This document shows, one piece after another, positions 53,558 to 63,243 of a stretch of DNA of 64,000 nt. The DNA is taken from the NCBI GenBank assembly GCA_005518205.2, contig RFFC02000008.1:92525-156524 (forward strand), read 5' to 3'. Made by a program: the position numbers and the translations under genes. The stretch's first letter is position 1, and each line of letters opens with the position of its first letter. A model generated the notes under the pieces. That model was not told the DNA's origin. It made no database searches and worked only from the letters and a program-made list of their open reading frames with translations. The stretch comes from Hormoscilla sp. GUM202 (GTDB lineage Bacteria; Cyanobacteriota; Cyanobacteriia; Cyanobacteriales; Desertifilaceae).

Positions 53558-54619
53558 TTAACAATTAACCACTAATAATTCAACAGCGTCGCCCGCATGC
53601 CCATGCCAAGCATGACCGTCGAGAGCCATTTGTTCGATCGAACTCGCCAAGCGCAAAGCTTTGAGGGCCTGTTCGCCGCCGACAGAAGGTTGATTTCCCC
53701 CGCACACGCAACTGACAAAATGCTCTAACTCAGCGTGCAGCGGTTCAATATTACTGGTGTAGACCTTCTCAATCAAACCATCCTGGCGGTAAAGCACCTG
53801 ACCGTATTCAGTCATGTAATTAGCAGTCGTTTGTCGGTGAATCAAAATCTCATTGTTAAGAAAATCTGCCTCCGTCAAAGAATTCTTACAATGGGCAGCA
53901 ATGCGGCGAATCTTGCGATGGGTGACCTTGCTGGATATGAGAGTAGCGACAATGCCATTCGCAAAGCCCAAAGTAGCAGTGACATAATCTAAATATCCCG
54001 AGTCAGAGGCCCGACTCCCACTAGCTGTTAATTTAACTACAGGTGCAGCGGCCAACTCTAAAAGCAGATCGATGTCATGGATCATCAGATCCAGAACCAC
54101 AGACACATCGTTGGCCCGATGGGAATAGGGACTCATCCGGTAGGCTTCCAAGGCTAGCAGTTCTTCTGTCTTCAGAACTTGACTGAGTTCTTGAAAAGCT
54201 GGGTTAAAGCGTTCGATGTGACCCACTTGCAAAATGCAGTTGCAATCAGCTGCTGCATTTACCAGAGATTCCGCCTCGGCAATGCTGGCCGCGATCGGCT
54301 TTTCGATCAAGATATGCACCCCAGCTTTCAGACAACTCATGCCCACATCGTAGTGCGATCGCGTAGGAACGGCAATGCAGACCGCGTCCACATGGGGCAG
54401 CATCTGGCGATAATCGGCAAAAAAACGGACTCGATACTTGCTGGCGATGTCTATACCCCGTTCCACATCAATGTCTGAAACACCGATCAGTTCGACATCC
54501 TTGAGTAAACTTAAAACCCGGGTATGGTGCTGTCCCATATTCCCCACTCCAATCACCCCAACTCGGATAGGTTTGGATTGGTGTCGCGGCACCAAAGCGT
54601 TCCGATGTCTCAATGACAT
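53558..54619 (-). CDS. Gfo/Idh/MocA-family oxidoreductase
   Basis: This 353-residue protein has the N-terminal Rossmann fold IRVGVIGVGNMGQHHTRVLS (residues ~18-38), VSDIDVERG and AVCIAVPTRSHYDVGMSCLK. The family's EKP motif lies in GVHILIEKPIAASIAEAESL and the ligand region in GHIERFNPAFQEL. The C-terminal substrate domain follows (DVSVVLDLMIHDIDLLLELA). Members oxidise or reduce sugars, sugar nucleotides or related compounds with NAD(P). The exact substrate is not readable. The frame is intact and stands alone, with no obvious pathway neighbours. Confidence 0.9.
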   Translation of the reverse strand: MSLRHRNALVPRHQSKPIRVGVIGVGNMGQHHTRVLSLLKDVELIGVSDIDVERGIDIASKYRVRFFADYRQMLPHVDAVCIAVPTRSHYDVGMSCLKAGVHILIEKPIAASIAEAESLVNAAADCNCILQVGHIERFNPAFQELSQVLKTEELLALEAYRMSPYSHRANDVSVVLDLMIHDIDLLLELAAAPVVKLTASGSRASDSGYLDYVTATLGFANGIVATLISSKVTHRKIRRIAAHCKNSLTEADFLNNEILIHRQTTANYMTEYGQVLYRQDGLIEKVYTSNIEPLHAELEHFVSCVCGGNQPSVGGEQALKALRLASSIEQMALDGHAWHGHAGDAVELLVVNC

Positions 54620-54989
54620 GATCTGTACCTTCCTGTCTAATTCTCCTCCACCACTCTGGTCCAGGCTGAATCCTTCCGAGATACCTCTGATCGCGCAGCG
54701 CGGCGCCAGCCGTAGGTACTGCTTTTAGCGCTCCCGAGAGGCATCGAACCTCAGACCATCCAGATAGTAGCACAGTCCTATTCTTCCGGGCGGGGCGAAA
54801 ACGGACAGGCGGGACTTGTCCTACGCAACTGACATTGGCAAGCGTTGTGTGCCAGCAATAGGCATGGGGATGACAACCGTAGGTCGTGCCCGTTCGCGTA
54901 GCAGCGTAAGCGTGCGCGCAGTTCGCCTCCTCTTCCTGTGCCAGTTAAAATAGCGTCAGGTGTCCTCAAAGCAACCCACTCCGATTTTT
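54620..54989. other. Intergenic region upstream of the oxidoreductase and TolB-like gene
   Basis: It should contain two divergent promoters. No gene is supported. GGCATCGAACCTC at about 54742 looks like a tRNA T-arm but lacks a cloverleaf. Confidence 0.4.
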
Positions 54990-55033
54990 CTGAGGTTTGT
55001 AGTGAGGACTTCCGTCCTCACTACAAACCTCAG
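54990..55033. repeat. 44-bp perfect palindrome (20-bp arms), copy 2
   Basis: Same arms and loop as 39763-39806. It lies about 46 bp before the TolB-like start codon. Confidence 0.93.
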
Positions 55034-55078
55034 TACAAATCTATGATTGAAGCAAAGGAAAAAAAGGAGAGAGAAAAA

Positions 55079-55987
55079 ATGCTTGCCAAATTTCCCAAGC
55101 TTCCGGTCTTAGCGAGTTTATGCTTGTCCCTGCTACTGATCTCGGCCTGCGATGAGAATAATCCTCCGGCTACATCTAAGATTGTCTTCACTTCCGACCG
55201 CGACGGCAACGATGAAATCTATGTGATGAACGGCGACGGTTCGGACGTGACCCGACTGACTGATAATCAGGCGATCGATTATGTACCGGACTGGTCGCCG
55301 GACGGAACCAAGATTGCTTTCACCTCCGAACGGGATAGCAATAGTGAAATCTACGTAATGAACGCTGATGGTTCCAGTCCTACCAGGCTGACCTACAATC
55401 AGGCTAACGATATTTTGCCAGACTGGTCCCCGGACGGGAGTCAGATAGCCTTCGCCTCTAACCGCCACGGCAACTATGAAATCTACGTGATGAATGCCAA
55501 TGGTTCCAATCTGATTAGGCTGACCAACAATCGGGCCATAGATGGGAGCCCAGCTTGGTCCCCCGACGGGAGACAGATCGCTTTCTATTCTAACCGCGAT
55601 GGCAACCGGGAAGTCTATGTGATGAATGCCAACGGTTCCGGTCAGACCAATCTGACTAACAATTCTAAGACCGATGATGGCGTGCCAGCCTGGTTTCCCG
55701 ACGGGAAGCAGATTGCCTTTATCTCTAGTAGCAATGGTAACAATGAGATCTACGTGATGAATGCGGATGGGTCCAATCAGATTAATATCACCAAAAATCG
55801 CGACCAGGATGGGGTGCCAGCCTGGTCGCCGGACGGGGAGTGGATTAGTTTCCACTCCGATCGTGACGGTAACTTTGAAATCTATGCGATGGACACCGAC
55901 AGTTCCAGTCTGACCAATCTGACTGACAATCCTGCCAAGGATCTCTACCCCGATTGGCAACCCCGATCGCTCAATGCCCAGCAGTAA
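55079..55987 (+). CDS. TolB-like beta-propeller lipoprotein
   Basis: The start is the ATG at 55079 ([20 protein letters not shown]), with AAAGGAGAG upstream; the longer frame from 54938 runs through a palindromic repeat. The signal peptide ends in a lipobox, ISAC. Seven repeats of WSPDG...[27 protein letters not shown] type cover most of the 302 residues, forming a TolB/WD40-like PD40 propeller. Such proteins usually act at the cell surface or periplasm in protein binding; no Pal-Tol partners are nearby. The gene at 56236 is a shorter, truncated relative. Confidence 0.88.
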   Translation: MLAKFPKLPVLASLCLSLLLISACDENNPPATSKIVFTSDRDGNDEIYVMNGDGSDVTRLTDNQAIDYVPDWSPDGTKIAFTSERDSNSEIYVMNADGSSPTRLTYNQANDILPDWSPDGSQIAFASNRHGNYEIYVMNANGSNLIRLTNNRAIDGSPAWSPDGRQIAFYSNRDGNREVYVMNANGSGQTNLTNNSKTDDGVPAWFPDGKQIAFISSSNGNNEIYVMNADGSNQINITKNRDQDGVPAWSPDGEWISFHSDRDGNFEIYAMDTDSSSLTNLTDNPAKDLYPDWQPRSLNAQQ

Positions 55988-56235
55988 ATTGTATCGTCAA
56001 CGGAAGCCATAAAACCGAATACCCAGAAAACCGGGTTTCTTTTGCGATAGCAGCTTGGCGACATTTCACCTACTGCTGACGAATAAGGGGTCCATAATAG
56101 GATCGGCTGAAAGCATCAAGCGGACAAATTCTCGTTGCCAGAGTTGGGAACGAAAATTTCAGCTATGAGCGCACAATAATAGCAATAACCTTTGGGAGCA
56201 AAAAAATACGTACCAAGAAATTAAAACCCGAGTTG

Positions 56236-56766
56236 ATGGGCTTATGCGTGCTACTGTCGATCTTGACTTGGAGTAGCTTAGATCCGGGAACTGCCCAAAC
56301 CCCCATCCCCACAGAATCTCTGATTGCCTTCAGAACTTTCCGTGACGGCAATCGAGAAATCTATGTGATGAATGCCGATGGGTCTAATCCCAGAAATGTA
56401 ACAAAAAATGCAGCTAATGATAACGACCCAGTCTGGTCGCCAGATGGGAGTCGCATTGCCTTCTCCTCCGACCCCGATGGCAACCGGGAAGTCTATATAA
56501 TGAATGCCGATGGTTCCAATCAGACGAGACTGACTGACCTGCCAGAGGGCGCGCGTTCTCCTGCCTGGTCTCCTGATGGCAGGCGAGTTGCTTTTGTGGA
56601 GACGCGCCAGGGAAACGAACAAATCTGGGCGATCGACATTGACGGTTCCAACCTGACCAATCTGACTGGCAATGATGCGAGTAATTTTTCTCCAACCTGG
56701 TCTCCTGAATGGTTTCGATCGAGATTTACTGCCAGTGCAGCGTTGGTTTCTCTACTTACCTTTTGA
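56236..56766 (+). pseudogene. TolB-like propeller protein truncated by a deletion fusion
   Basis: From the ATG at 56236 (MGLCVLLSILTWSSLDPGTA) the frame gives a signal peptide, then about three PD40 propeller repeats ([60 protein letters not shown]). At about 56705, after FSPTWSP, it runs into EWFRSRFTASAALVSLLTF, which is out-of-frame DUF924 sequence. Four or more propeller repeats are missing. A deletion has joined two genes here. Confidence 0.8.
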
Positions 56767-56980
56767 ACATGCTGAAGATTTAGAATTACAGCGTCAGTCG
56801 GTGATGCTGTTTCAGCAACTCGGCGATGACCCAGCGAATGCTGATGTTATTTCCTATGCTATCCGACATTTGCAGGTAATTGAGCGATTCGGACGCTTTC
56901 CCCACCGCAATCATATTTTGGGCAGGGAAACAACCCCCGAAGAGGCCGAGTTTCTCCAACAACCTGGTTCATCCTTTTAG
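56706..56980 (+). pseudogene. DUF924-family protein, N-terminus missing
   Basis: The frame ending at 56980 reads DRDLLPVQRWFLYLPFEHAE, LELQRQSVMLFQQL, HLQVIERFGRFPHRNHILGR and TTPEEAEFLQQPGSSF. This is the C-terminal half of a DUF924 (tetratricopeptide-like) protein; the first half was lost in the deletion that also truncated the upstream TolB-like gene. Confidence 0.82.
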
Positions 56981-57123
56981 CCCGATCGCCCGCTTGGAGT
57001 CCGCCGCCAAGATGTCGGAAGCATCTTGCTGCGGGCCGATCGAGCGGTCGTTTACAATTGACAATCTGACGCTCGATCTATTATCATGGATATATCCAGC
57101 CTATATCGATGGAGTCAGAATCA

Positions 57124-58397
57124 TGCCATCTGAGTTACATTTACAAGCTCAAGGATTACCGAGAAACAAGATTGAGATTCAGCACCCAGAACTCTCTGTC
57201 GGTGAAACAGTCGCGCGATCGGTACCCACGATCGCCTCTCTAACAATTGAAGGCTTCAAAACCTTAGAAAAAGTCAACATCAGCCTCAGCAACTTCAATC
57301 TGTTGCTCGGGAGAAACGCCAGCGGCAAGTCCAACTTCTTGGAAGCTTTGCGAGTCTTACAAGGAATTGGTTACGGATTGACAATTGATGAAATCTTCAA
57401 CGGCAAGCCCAAAAGTACCAATAGTGAAGTATGGGAACCCATTCGCGGTGGCAGCAGTAAAGCCAACTTTGCGGGAGGTAGCAATGGAGATCGACAAGCA
57501 CAAGTCATCCGGTTTTCTGTCACTCTGAAGTCATCGTCCGAACCAGAGGATGTGGAAATACAATATTCTCTAGATATCTCAACAGAGTTGGGCAGCATTC
57601 AGCGTGAAAAACTACAGGTTGGGGATACCTTAATCTTTGACGATCGACCAGATAAATCTCGATCGATGCTGCATCAGTTACTGCTCCAAACCGGTTGCGA
57701 TCCCAAGAATGCTCATTATATAAAAGCATGTATTCGTACCCTCAGCAACATGCAGCACCTAAGTCCATCTCCCGCCATTTTACGCAATTATTCCCAGACC
57801 ATAACCGCCAAACGGATGGGCGATCGGGGGGAAAACTTTGCTGCCTTAGTCAAAACCATTATAGCAGAGTCAACGGAAAAATCTGCATTTCTGTCCTGGC
57901 TGAAAGAATTCATGCCCTCAGGACTAGATGACATCTGTATCTTATCAGGGGCATTAGGAGAGCCATTATTTGCCCTCAAAGAGGGAGACATCAATTACCC
58001 AGCCCCAATTTTATCAGATGGGATTCTGAGATTTGCCGCCATTACAGCTGCATTTTTCCAACCCGATCCGCCAGCGCTGCTCATCATTGAAGAAGTCGAG
58101 CATAGTATTCATCCCAACAGTTTGCGAGTGTTAGTAGAATTGCTCAAAAACTTATCGATGCCAATTCAAGTAATCGCAACCACCCATTCACCGCTATTAT
58201 TAGATTGGCTCCGTCAGGAAGATTACCCCACCACTTTTGCCTGTAAACGGGATGAGGAAACAGGTGCAACTCGGATTGTACCATTCAAAGAAATCCCCAA
58301 ACTGTTAAAAATTGTTGAGAAATATCCAATAGGCGAGCTATTTGCTGAGGGGTGGTTTGATGGGGGAGTAATAGGGAGCATCCCAGTTTTGATCTAA
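57124..58397 (+). CDS. AAA ATPase (AAA_21/OLD-like), candidate defence component
   Basis: I choose the ATG at 57124 (MPSELHLQAQGLPRNKIEIQ); the longer frame overlaps the DUF924 end. The 424-residue protein has an ABC/SMC-type nucleotide-binding fold: IASLTIEGFKTLEKVNISLS, Walker A LLLGRNASGKSNFLEALRVL (~60-75), a signature-like ILSDGILRFAAITAAF, Walker B ALLIIEEVEHSIHPNSLRVL (~317-330) and the His switch IATTHSPLLLDWL. This is the plan of the overcoming-lysogenization-defect-like AAA_21 ATPases. The DUF4276-like gene at 59697, a usual partner of such ATPases, is now separated by an ISKra4 element. I infer that the pair was adjacent before insertion. Confidence 0.87.
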
Positions 58398-59466
58398 GTA
58401 ATTGTACTTAGGAAAAGATTGCCATTAAGATAAGCACAGCGTAAGCGAAGCATTTGGTTAACTGACGTTGGAAGCCATTGAGCCCCAGAGAGCTTGAGAC
58501 GAGAACCAATACGCTTGACTACAGACTCTACCTCCCCAGAGCCAATGGGAATGCCCAAGAATTGATAAAGATCATAGTTAACGATACGGTGACAATGTTT
58601 GGTTAAATAAGCGCGGAAGTTCTGTACTTTTTGTCCGTGACAACTGGCTAACAACTCCAATGCTTCGTCAATAAAACCGTGCCAGAGAGATGATTTAACC
58701 TGCCTTAAACGCTTTTTATAGTCGCCAATTTTATAGATATTTTCGACTAGATCGTACCAATCAAGAACTTCACGTCTGCCATTTTCTGGTCTCAATTGAG
58801 CAATAATGTTCCAAATGCCATCATGACCATCTCCCAAACAAGTAATTATAGCTGTCAACGGCTGTTGTTTAACCCACTCCACCAGGGCGGCATTGTCCTG
58901 AAAGTAAGCCCCACAAACTTCTCCATGCAGGCTGACTGCTTTATAATCTCGCCACTCACAAGAACCCTTACCTTCAGTTCTTAAACGTACTTTGCCACCA
59001 GAAACGCTCAAAGCGGTTACAGGGTGACTGCTTTGAGCTTCAGGAAATTCGCTTCTTTGCACTAATCGATGTATGCTGCTGTGTCCCACTTTTATTCCTG
59101 TTAACAGTTCCAAGTCTTTTTCCGCTTGTTGATATGATTCATTAGCACTCAATACCCAGCAACACTTGGAGATTACGGGACTGATTTGTGTGCCTTTCTT
59201 TAAGCCCAATTTTTTGGCCTGTTTGCTGTTTACAGTTACTGTTCCTACGCCGGTTTTGACTTGCCGCTTGCGTCCGGATTGAGACGGCTCCCCATCAGCC
59301 AAAAAAAATTTCCTAAAACTGGTCCAACTGTCCTGAATAAATGCTCTCGTACTGCTAACTCTCTGCTTTCAAAGTCTTTAAGAGCCTCGGGGGGCGTATC
59401 TGCATACAGGAGTTTTGATAATTCTTTGAGATGGTATTCAAGTTTTTGATTTTCTTCTGGGGTCAT
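58394..59466 (-). CDS. ISKra4-family transposase, two overlapping frames
   Basis: Frame A (59466-59245) encodes MTPEENQKLEYHLKELSKLL, YADTPPEALKDFESRELAVR and VGPVLGNFFWLMG. Frame B (59302-58394, 302 residues) encodes ADGEPSQSGRKRQVKTGVGT, GLKKGTQISPVISKCCWVLS, CLGDGHDGIWNI (catalytic-type Asp), DWYDLVENIYKIGDYKKRLR, HCHRIVNYDLY and GIPIGSGEVES followed by LRLRCAYLNG. They overlap at a run of eight T on the coding strand (A run at about 59307), a plausible site for programmed frameshifting as proposed for the ISMich2-like group of ISKra4. A decayed relative lies at 5940-7548. Confidence 0.85.
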
Positions 59467-59696
59467 GTAGCCTCCTCAATCGTGGATATTTTTTTCATAT
59501 TACCAGAATAAATTTTTTTCTCGCTTAGTTTGCCCAGAAGAGAAGAGAGTTGTGCAACTGGTAGTTTTCCAGCAACGCTTTACCCTGCAAGGACTGAGCG
59601 CCGCCATCTCCCAACGGAAGGAAATTTGCACCAATCTCTAGTCCGCCAATCCTGAGTATAAATACTCATTGCAAAAGTGGGATGCTCCCGAGTAAT
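59467..59696 (+). other. Remnant of a protein C-terminus before the DUF4276-like gene
   Basis: The plus strand reads VVQLVVFQQRFTLQGLSAAI, SQRKEICTNL, TAG, SANPEYKYSLQKWDAPE and TAA at 59693-59695. It looks like the end of a coding gene with one nonsense codon. I do not recognise the family. It ends 1 bp before the next ATG, as in an operon. Confidence 0.45.
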
Positions 59697-60273
59697 ATGA
59701 GCTTTAATGTGCTAATTATCTCTGAAGATCCAACGAATAATGGATACATACTTAAGCCATTGATTGAAAAAATGATGAAACAATGCAACAAGCCAAATGC
59801 TAAAGTCGAGATGTTGTCTAAACCCTCAAGGTTATGCCAATGCCAAGTCTTTAATTAAAAGTTTTATCATAGACAACTTTGATTATAAAGATTTGCTGCT
59901 GTTTCTCCCGGATGCTGATGGCAAAGACAGAACTCAAGAATTTGCCGAACTTGAAGCAGAAGCAACAGCTAAAGGAGTGACATTATTATGTTGTGCAGCG
60001 GTTCAGGAAGTAGAAGCATGGCTTTTGGCTGGACATCTGGACAAGCTGGATAAGTCTTGGTCAGAAATTAGTGCTGATATCAGCGTTAAAGAAAATGTTT
60101 TTGCCGATTTTATCAAGAGTTACGGCAATCGCCAAAGGGCTGGGAAAGGACGAGATATTCTCATGCTGGAAACTCTGAAAAATTATCGCGGACTTCTAGA
60201 ACGCTGTCCTGAACTCAAGGAATTGCAAAGTCGCATTCAAAATTTACTATCCTTTGATGGAGAAGCCCCCTAA
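59697..60273 (+). pseudogene. DUF4276-like (TOPRIM-like) protein, frameshifted
   Basis: From the ATG at 59697 the frame reads MSFNVLIISEDPTNNGYILK and PLIEKMMKQCNKPNAKVEML, then shifts near 59817. The next frame reads NPQGYANAKSLIKSFIIDNF, LLLFLPDADGKDRTQEFAEL, AAVQEVEAWLLAGHLDKLD, YGNRQRAGKGRDILMLETLK, with a stop at 60273. One base restores a protein of about 191 residues. The EDPTN opening, LLLPDADG acidic pair and EVEAWLL motif are as in DUF4276/TOPRIM-like partners of AAA ATPases in phage-defence loci. That function is inference. Confidence 0.7.
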
Positions 60274-60353
60274 AAAGGCGATCGCCCTCCGCTTCGTCAA
60301 CGGGGCGATCGCCTCCTTTCACATAGTTACGATTGGATCGACTGTACAGTCAT

Positions 60354-61013
60354 TCAATTTTCCCTTGGCAAGATTTCTCGTATTCGTTGTCGAAATAAAC
60401 GCACAGCCGATCGCTGGCCGATGGCCTGACTTTGCGCAATGAAACCAGGAACTTCTGCGATCGGCAAAACCGGGAAAGCCCTGCTAGAGTTCCTGGGTTC
60501 ATATTTCCCCCCTATCAGTTGGTAAACTTGCAGAGTTTCCCGGCGGTATCTCCAGAGTTCGGGCACGCCGAGAGCATCATAAAGCAAGAATTTGTCGATA
60601 GAAGAGCTTGTATAGTCTGACTCGAAGACCAGATCTGGTGGTGGATCTTCCGTCAGGTTAATTTTTTTGCCTCTAACTCTCAATTCATTCTGAATGTAGA
60701 AACAGGTATCTGGCTCCACCGCACGGGTTAAGTCCTCTCGATCGAGCCTCAGTGCGCCAAGTTGCATTATTTCAATTTCTAGCTCATCTGCTAAAGCTTC
60801 GACCAAGCTTGCTATCATGATTTTCGGTTGTTCGTGTTCCTGGAGTGGCATCCTGAATTCTAAAACTCCTCGGTCATAAGTAATTCTCCAAGGGCGGTCT
60901 TCTCCGACTTCCGCCATTAATGCTTTATAGGTCTGCCAGCTAACGCCCGTTAATGCGAACAGTGATTCAGTGCTAGCTTGGCTGGGTTCAAGAGTCGATG
61001 TTGCGATCGCCAT
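60354..61013 (-). CDS. Uma2-family (DUF820) nuclease-like protein
   Basis: This 219-residue protein starts MAIATSTLEPSQASTESLFA. It has the Uma2 core of the restriction-endonuclease-like fold: WRITYDRGVLEFRMPLQEHE (strand/acidic residue), EPDTCFYIQNE, DPPPDLVFESDYTSSSIDK (catalytic Asp and Glu region) and VPELWRYRRETLQVYQL. These proteins are greatly expanded in cyanobacteria and their role is not settled. It is convergent with the DUF4276-like gene; the 80 bp between holds two HIP1 sites and no terminator of note. Confidence 0.92.
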   Translation of the reverse strand: MAIATSTLEPSQASTESLFALTGVSWQTYKALMAEVGEDRPWRITYDRGVLEFRMPLQEHEQPKIMIASLVEALADELEIEIMQLGALRLDREDLTRAVEPDTCFYIQNELRVRGKKINLTEDPPPDLVFESDYTSSSIDKFLLYDALGVPELWRYRRETLQVYQLIGGKYEPRNSSRAFPVLPIAEVPGFIAQSQAIGQRSAVRLFRQRIREILPREN

Positions 61014-61240
61014 ATTTACTTACCATTTAATCTCCCTAGGGCTATCTTCTGTCTTTGTTGATTGTAGCACATGCTAGGTGACCAGTGGATACCAGGCCCA
61101 CCAGTGGAGTGCTATACTGGTCGCAGCAGATGCGATCGCTTCGGGGTATTACTTTCCCAGGGTGACACGAGACGCTAACGGACTGATTGACAATAATGCC
61201 AGATGTCAAATATAATAGAAATAACCTCAAGGATAAACCC
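61014..61240. other. Divergent intergenic region
   Basis: Should hold the promoters of the Uma2 gene and the small coiled-coil gene. No convincing boxes, repeats or genes were seen apart from a HIP1 site at about 61132. Confidence 0.35.
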
Positions 61241-61606
61241 ATGACAGAAGCCAATAACGACGAACTCAAAAAGTTAATCGAATCGAATGCGCGTGCTATG
61301 CAAGCATTAGGAGACTACCTCACGGAAACGCGACGCCAATCCGAGCGGGAAATGGCTCAACTGCGGGAAACAGTGGCTGATATGGCGCGGAATCAAGCAA
61401 ATGCTTTGGCGAATTTGAATAGTTCCGTTGCGCATATAAGCAATTCCGTTGCGCATATAAGCAATTCCGTTGCGCATTTAGCAGAGAATCAAGGGGAAAC
61501 TCGCACCGAAATGTATAGGCTAATCGACCGATTAGACAGCCGTCAAGCAGAGATAACGAATATTCTCAAACTGCTTGTAGAAAAAACAGTTGGCTCTCAA
61601 AGCTAG
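61241..61606 (+). CDS. Small coiled-coil protein with VAHISNS repeat
   Basis: From the ATG at 61241 (MTEANNDELKKLIESNARAM) the protein has 121 residues, almost all helical coiled coil. A 21-bp unit is tandemly repeated near 61424-61480, giving SSVAHIS, NSVAHIS, NSVAHLA. The C-terminal part is DRLDSRQAEITNILKLLVE. Short coiled-coil proteins of this type are common in cyanobacteria and have no known function. It ends 118 bp before xseA on the same strand. Confidence 0.8.
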   Translation: MTEANNDELKKLIESNARAMQALGDYLTETRRQSEREMAQLRETVADMARNQANALANLNSSVAHISNSVAHISNSVAHLAENQGETRTEMYRLIDRLDSRQAEITNILKLLVEKTVGSQS

Positions 61607-61723
61607 CATCCATTGCCAGTTTTGCAAATTGACCGTCGTTATGCACCCCGAAAGTGGGCAGGACACAAATTATTCGTAAGGCACCATCCACTGCCCACTC
61701 TACTTTTAAAATCAAAAATAGAG

Positions 61724-62971
61724 ATGACCTTCCCATTACCGAATCTCCTAGTTCAGCAGACACCAGTGTCAGTAGCAGGATTAACCTCCTATATCCAGAC
61801 ATTGCTCGAAGAAGATGACCAACTCAGACAAATATGTGTAATAGGTGAAGTATCCAGTGCCAACCGCCACTCTAGCGGGCTATTCTTTACCCTAGGGGAT
61901 CCAGGCGCTAAAGCAACAATTAGTTGCGTGATCTGGAATAGCTATCTCCACCAACTCTTTAACATGCCAGTAAAAGGAGAACAGATAATTGTTTTAGGCC
62001 ATATGCGCCTTTATCCCCCTAGGGGACAATATCAGCTAATGGTCACTCAGGCGTTACTCGCAGGAGAAGGTTTGCAAGCCCTCCGTTATCGCCAACTGCG
62101 CGATCGCCTAGCAGCGGAAGGTTTATTTGACACCCAAAGAAAGCGGACTCTCCCCCCTCATCCCCAAACCATCGCAGTAGTCACCTCACCCCAAGCAGCA
62201 GCCTGGGGTGATATCCAACGCACCCTCAGACGCCGCTATCCGGGTTTGCAAGTTTTATTCTCCCCCGCCGGAGTCCAGGGAACCCAAGCCGCCGCTGCCA
62301 TTGTAGCAGCCATTAAGCGAGTAGAATTCGATGGCAGAGCCGAAGTGCTGATTCTCTCCCGGGGAGGAGGCGCAGTTGAAGACCTCGCCTGCTTTAATGA
62401 CGAACGAGTCGTGAAGGCGATCGCCCATTGTCCCATCCCAGTCATAGCTGGCATTGGCCATCAGCGAGACGAGACCCTGGCAGACTTAGCAGCGGATGTT
62501 TGCGTCTCCACTCCCACCGCCGCCGCCGTTCAAGCGGTACCAGAACTTGCTACCTTAGAAATAGAACATCTCGACAGGACTAACGCCTTAAAAACTGCCG
62601 TCAAACATCAGCTAGAACAGCGGCAAATTAAACTACAACAGTTCCGTTCCCGACTGCGACGCCTACAACTCGATCGACTCTTGCAGCAAGAAACCGAAGC
62701 CCTGACCTGGAAGCGTCGGCAGCTTGTACAACTAAGCGATCGGAAAATCCAGCAAGAAAGCCAACACTGCCAGCACCTGGGGCAAAAACTCGCAACCCTC
62801 GACCCACACAACGTGCTGCAAAGAGGTTATGCTGTAGTCAGGCAACCTGATGGCACTATTGTCCGTGCATCCGCCCGCTTAACAGTTGGTTCCGAATTAC
62901 AGATTCAGTTAGGTCAAGGTCAGGTTAAAGTCAAAATCACCGAAATAAAAGACGCAACTACAGATGTCTAA
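61724..62971 (+). CDS. xseA: Exodeoxyribonuclease VII large subunit
   Basis: XseA and XseB form exonuclease VII, which degrades single-stranded DNA in repair. The start is the ATG at 61724 ([20 protein letters not shown]). The 415 residues have the N-terminal OB fold ([38 protein letters not shown]), the catalytic domain ([60 protein letters not shown]) and a C-terminal coiled coil, closing with [20 protein letters not shown]. The stop overlaps the xseB start by 8 bases. Confidence 0.96.
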   Translation: MTFPLPNLLVQQTPVSVAGLTSYIQTLLEEDDQLRQICVIGEVSSANRHSSGLFFTLGDPGAKATISCVIWNSYLHQLFNMPVKGEQIIVLGHMRLYPPRGQYQLMVTQALLAGEGLQALRYRQLRDRLAAEGLFDTQRKRTLPPHPQTIAVVTSPQAAAWGDIQRTLRRRYPGLQVLFSPAGVQGTQAAAAIVAAIKRVEFDGRAEVLILSRGGGAVEDLACFNDERVVKAIAHCPIPVIAGIGHQRDETLADLAADVCVSTPTAAAVQAVPELATLEIEHLDRTNALKTAVKHQLEQRQIKLQQFRSRLRRLQLDRLLQQETEALTWKRRQLVQLSDRKIQQESQHCQHLGQKLATLDPHNVLQRGYAVVRQPDGTIVRASARLTVGSELQIQLGQGQVKVKITEIKDATTDV

Positions 62972-63224
62972 AGATATTCCCCAGGTTCTGTCGTCCGTAC
63001 CCGATGCAGTGCAACTGCCACCGGAATGGAACTATGAGGCAACTGTTGCCCAAGTTGAAACTATTATCTCGCAAATCGAAGCAGGTAAGCTAGAATTAGC
63101 AGATGTCTTCGATCGATTTGCCGATGCCATTAAATATCTACATCAATGCGAGAAATTTCTTGCAGAACGACGGCAACAAATGGATTTACTCATTGAAACC
63201 CTAACAGATGGACCCGAATTTTAA
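62964..63224 (+). CDS. xseB: Exodeoxyribonuclease VII small subunit
   Basis: This 86-residue protein has the XseB core: [40 protein letters not shown] and [20 protein letters not shown]. It begins at the ATG at 62964, inside the xseA 3' end, so the two are translationally coupled. The N-terminal extension of about 20 residues is usual in cyanobacteria. Confidence 0.95.
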   Translation: MSKDIPQVLSSVPDAVQLPPEWNYEATVAQVETIISQIEAGKLELADVFDRFADAIKYLHQCEKFLAERRQQMDLLIETLTDGPEF

Positions 63225-63243
63225 TGCTTTGCAATTAGCACTT

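Noticed and set aside
54730-54765. tRNA-like 3' end (GGTTCGATGCCTC on the minus strand)
   Set aside because: The T-stem has a mismatch, and no D-arm, anticodon arm or matching 5' acceptor is found upstream.
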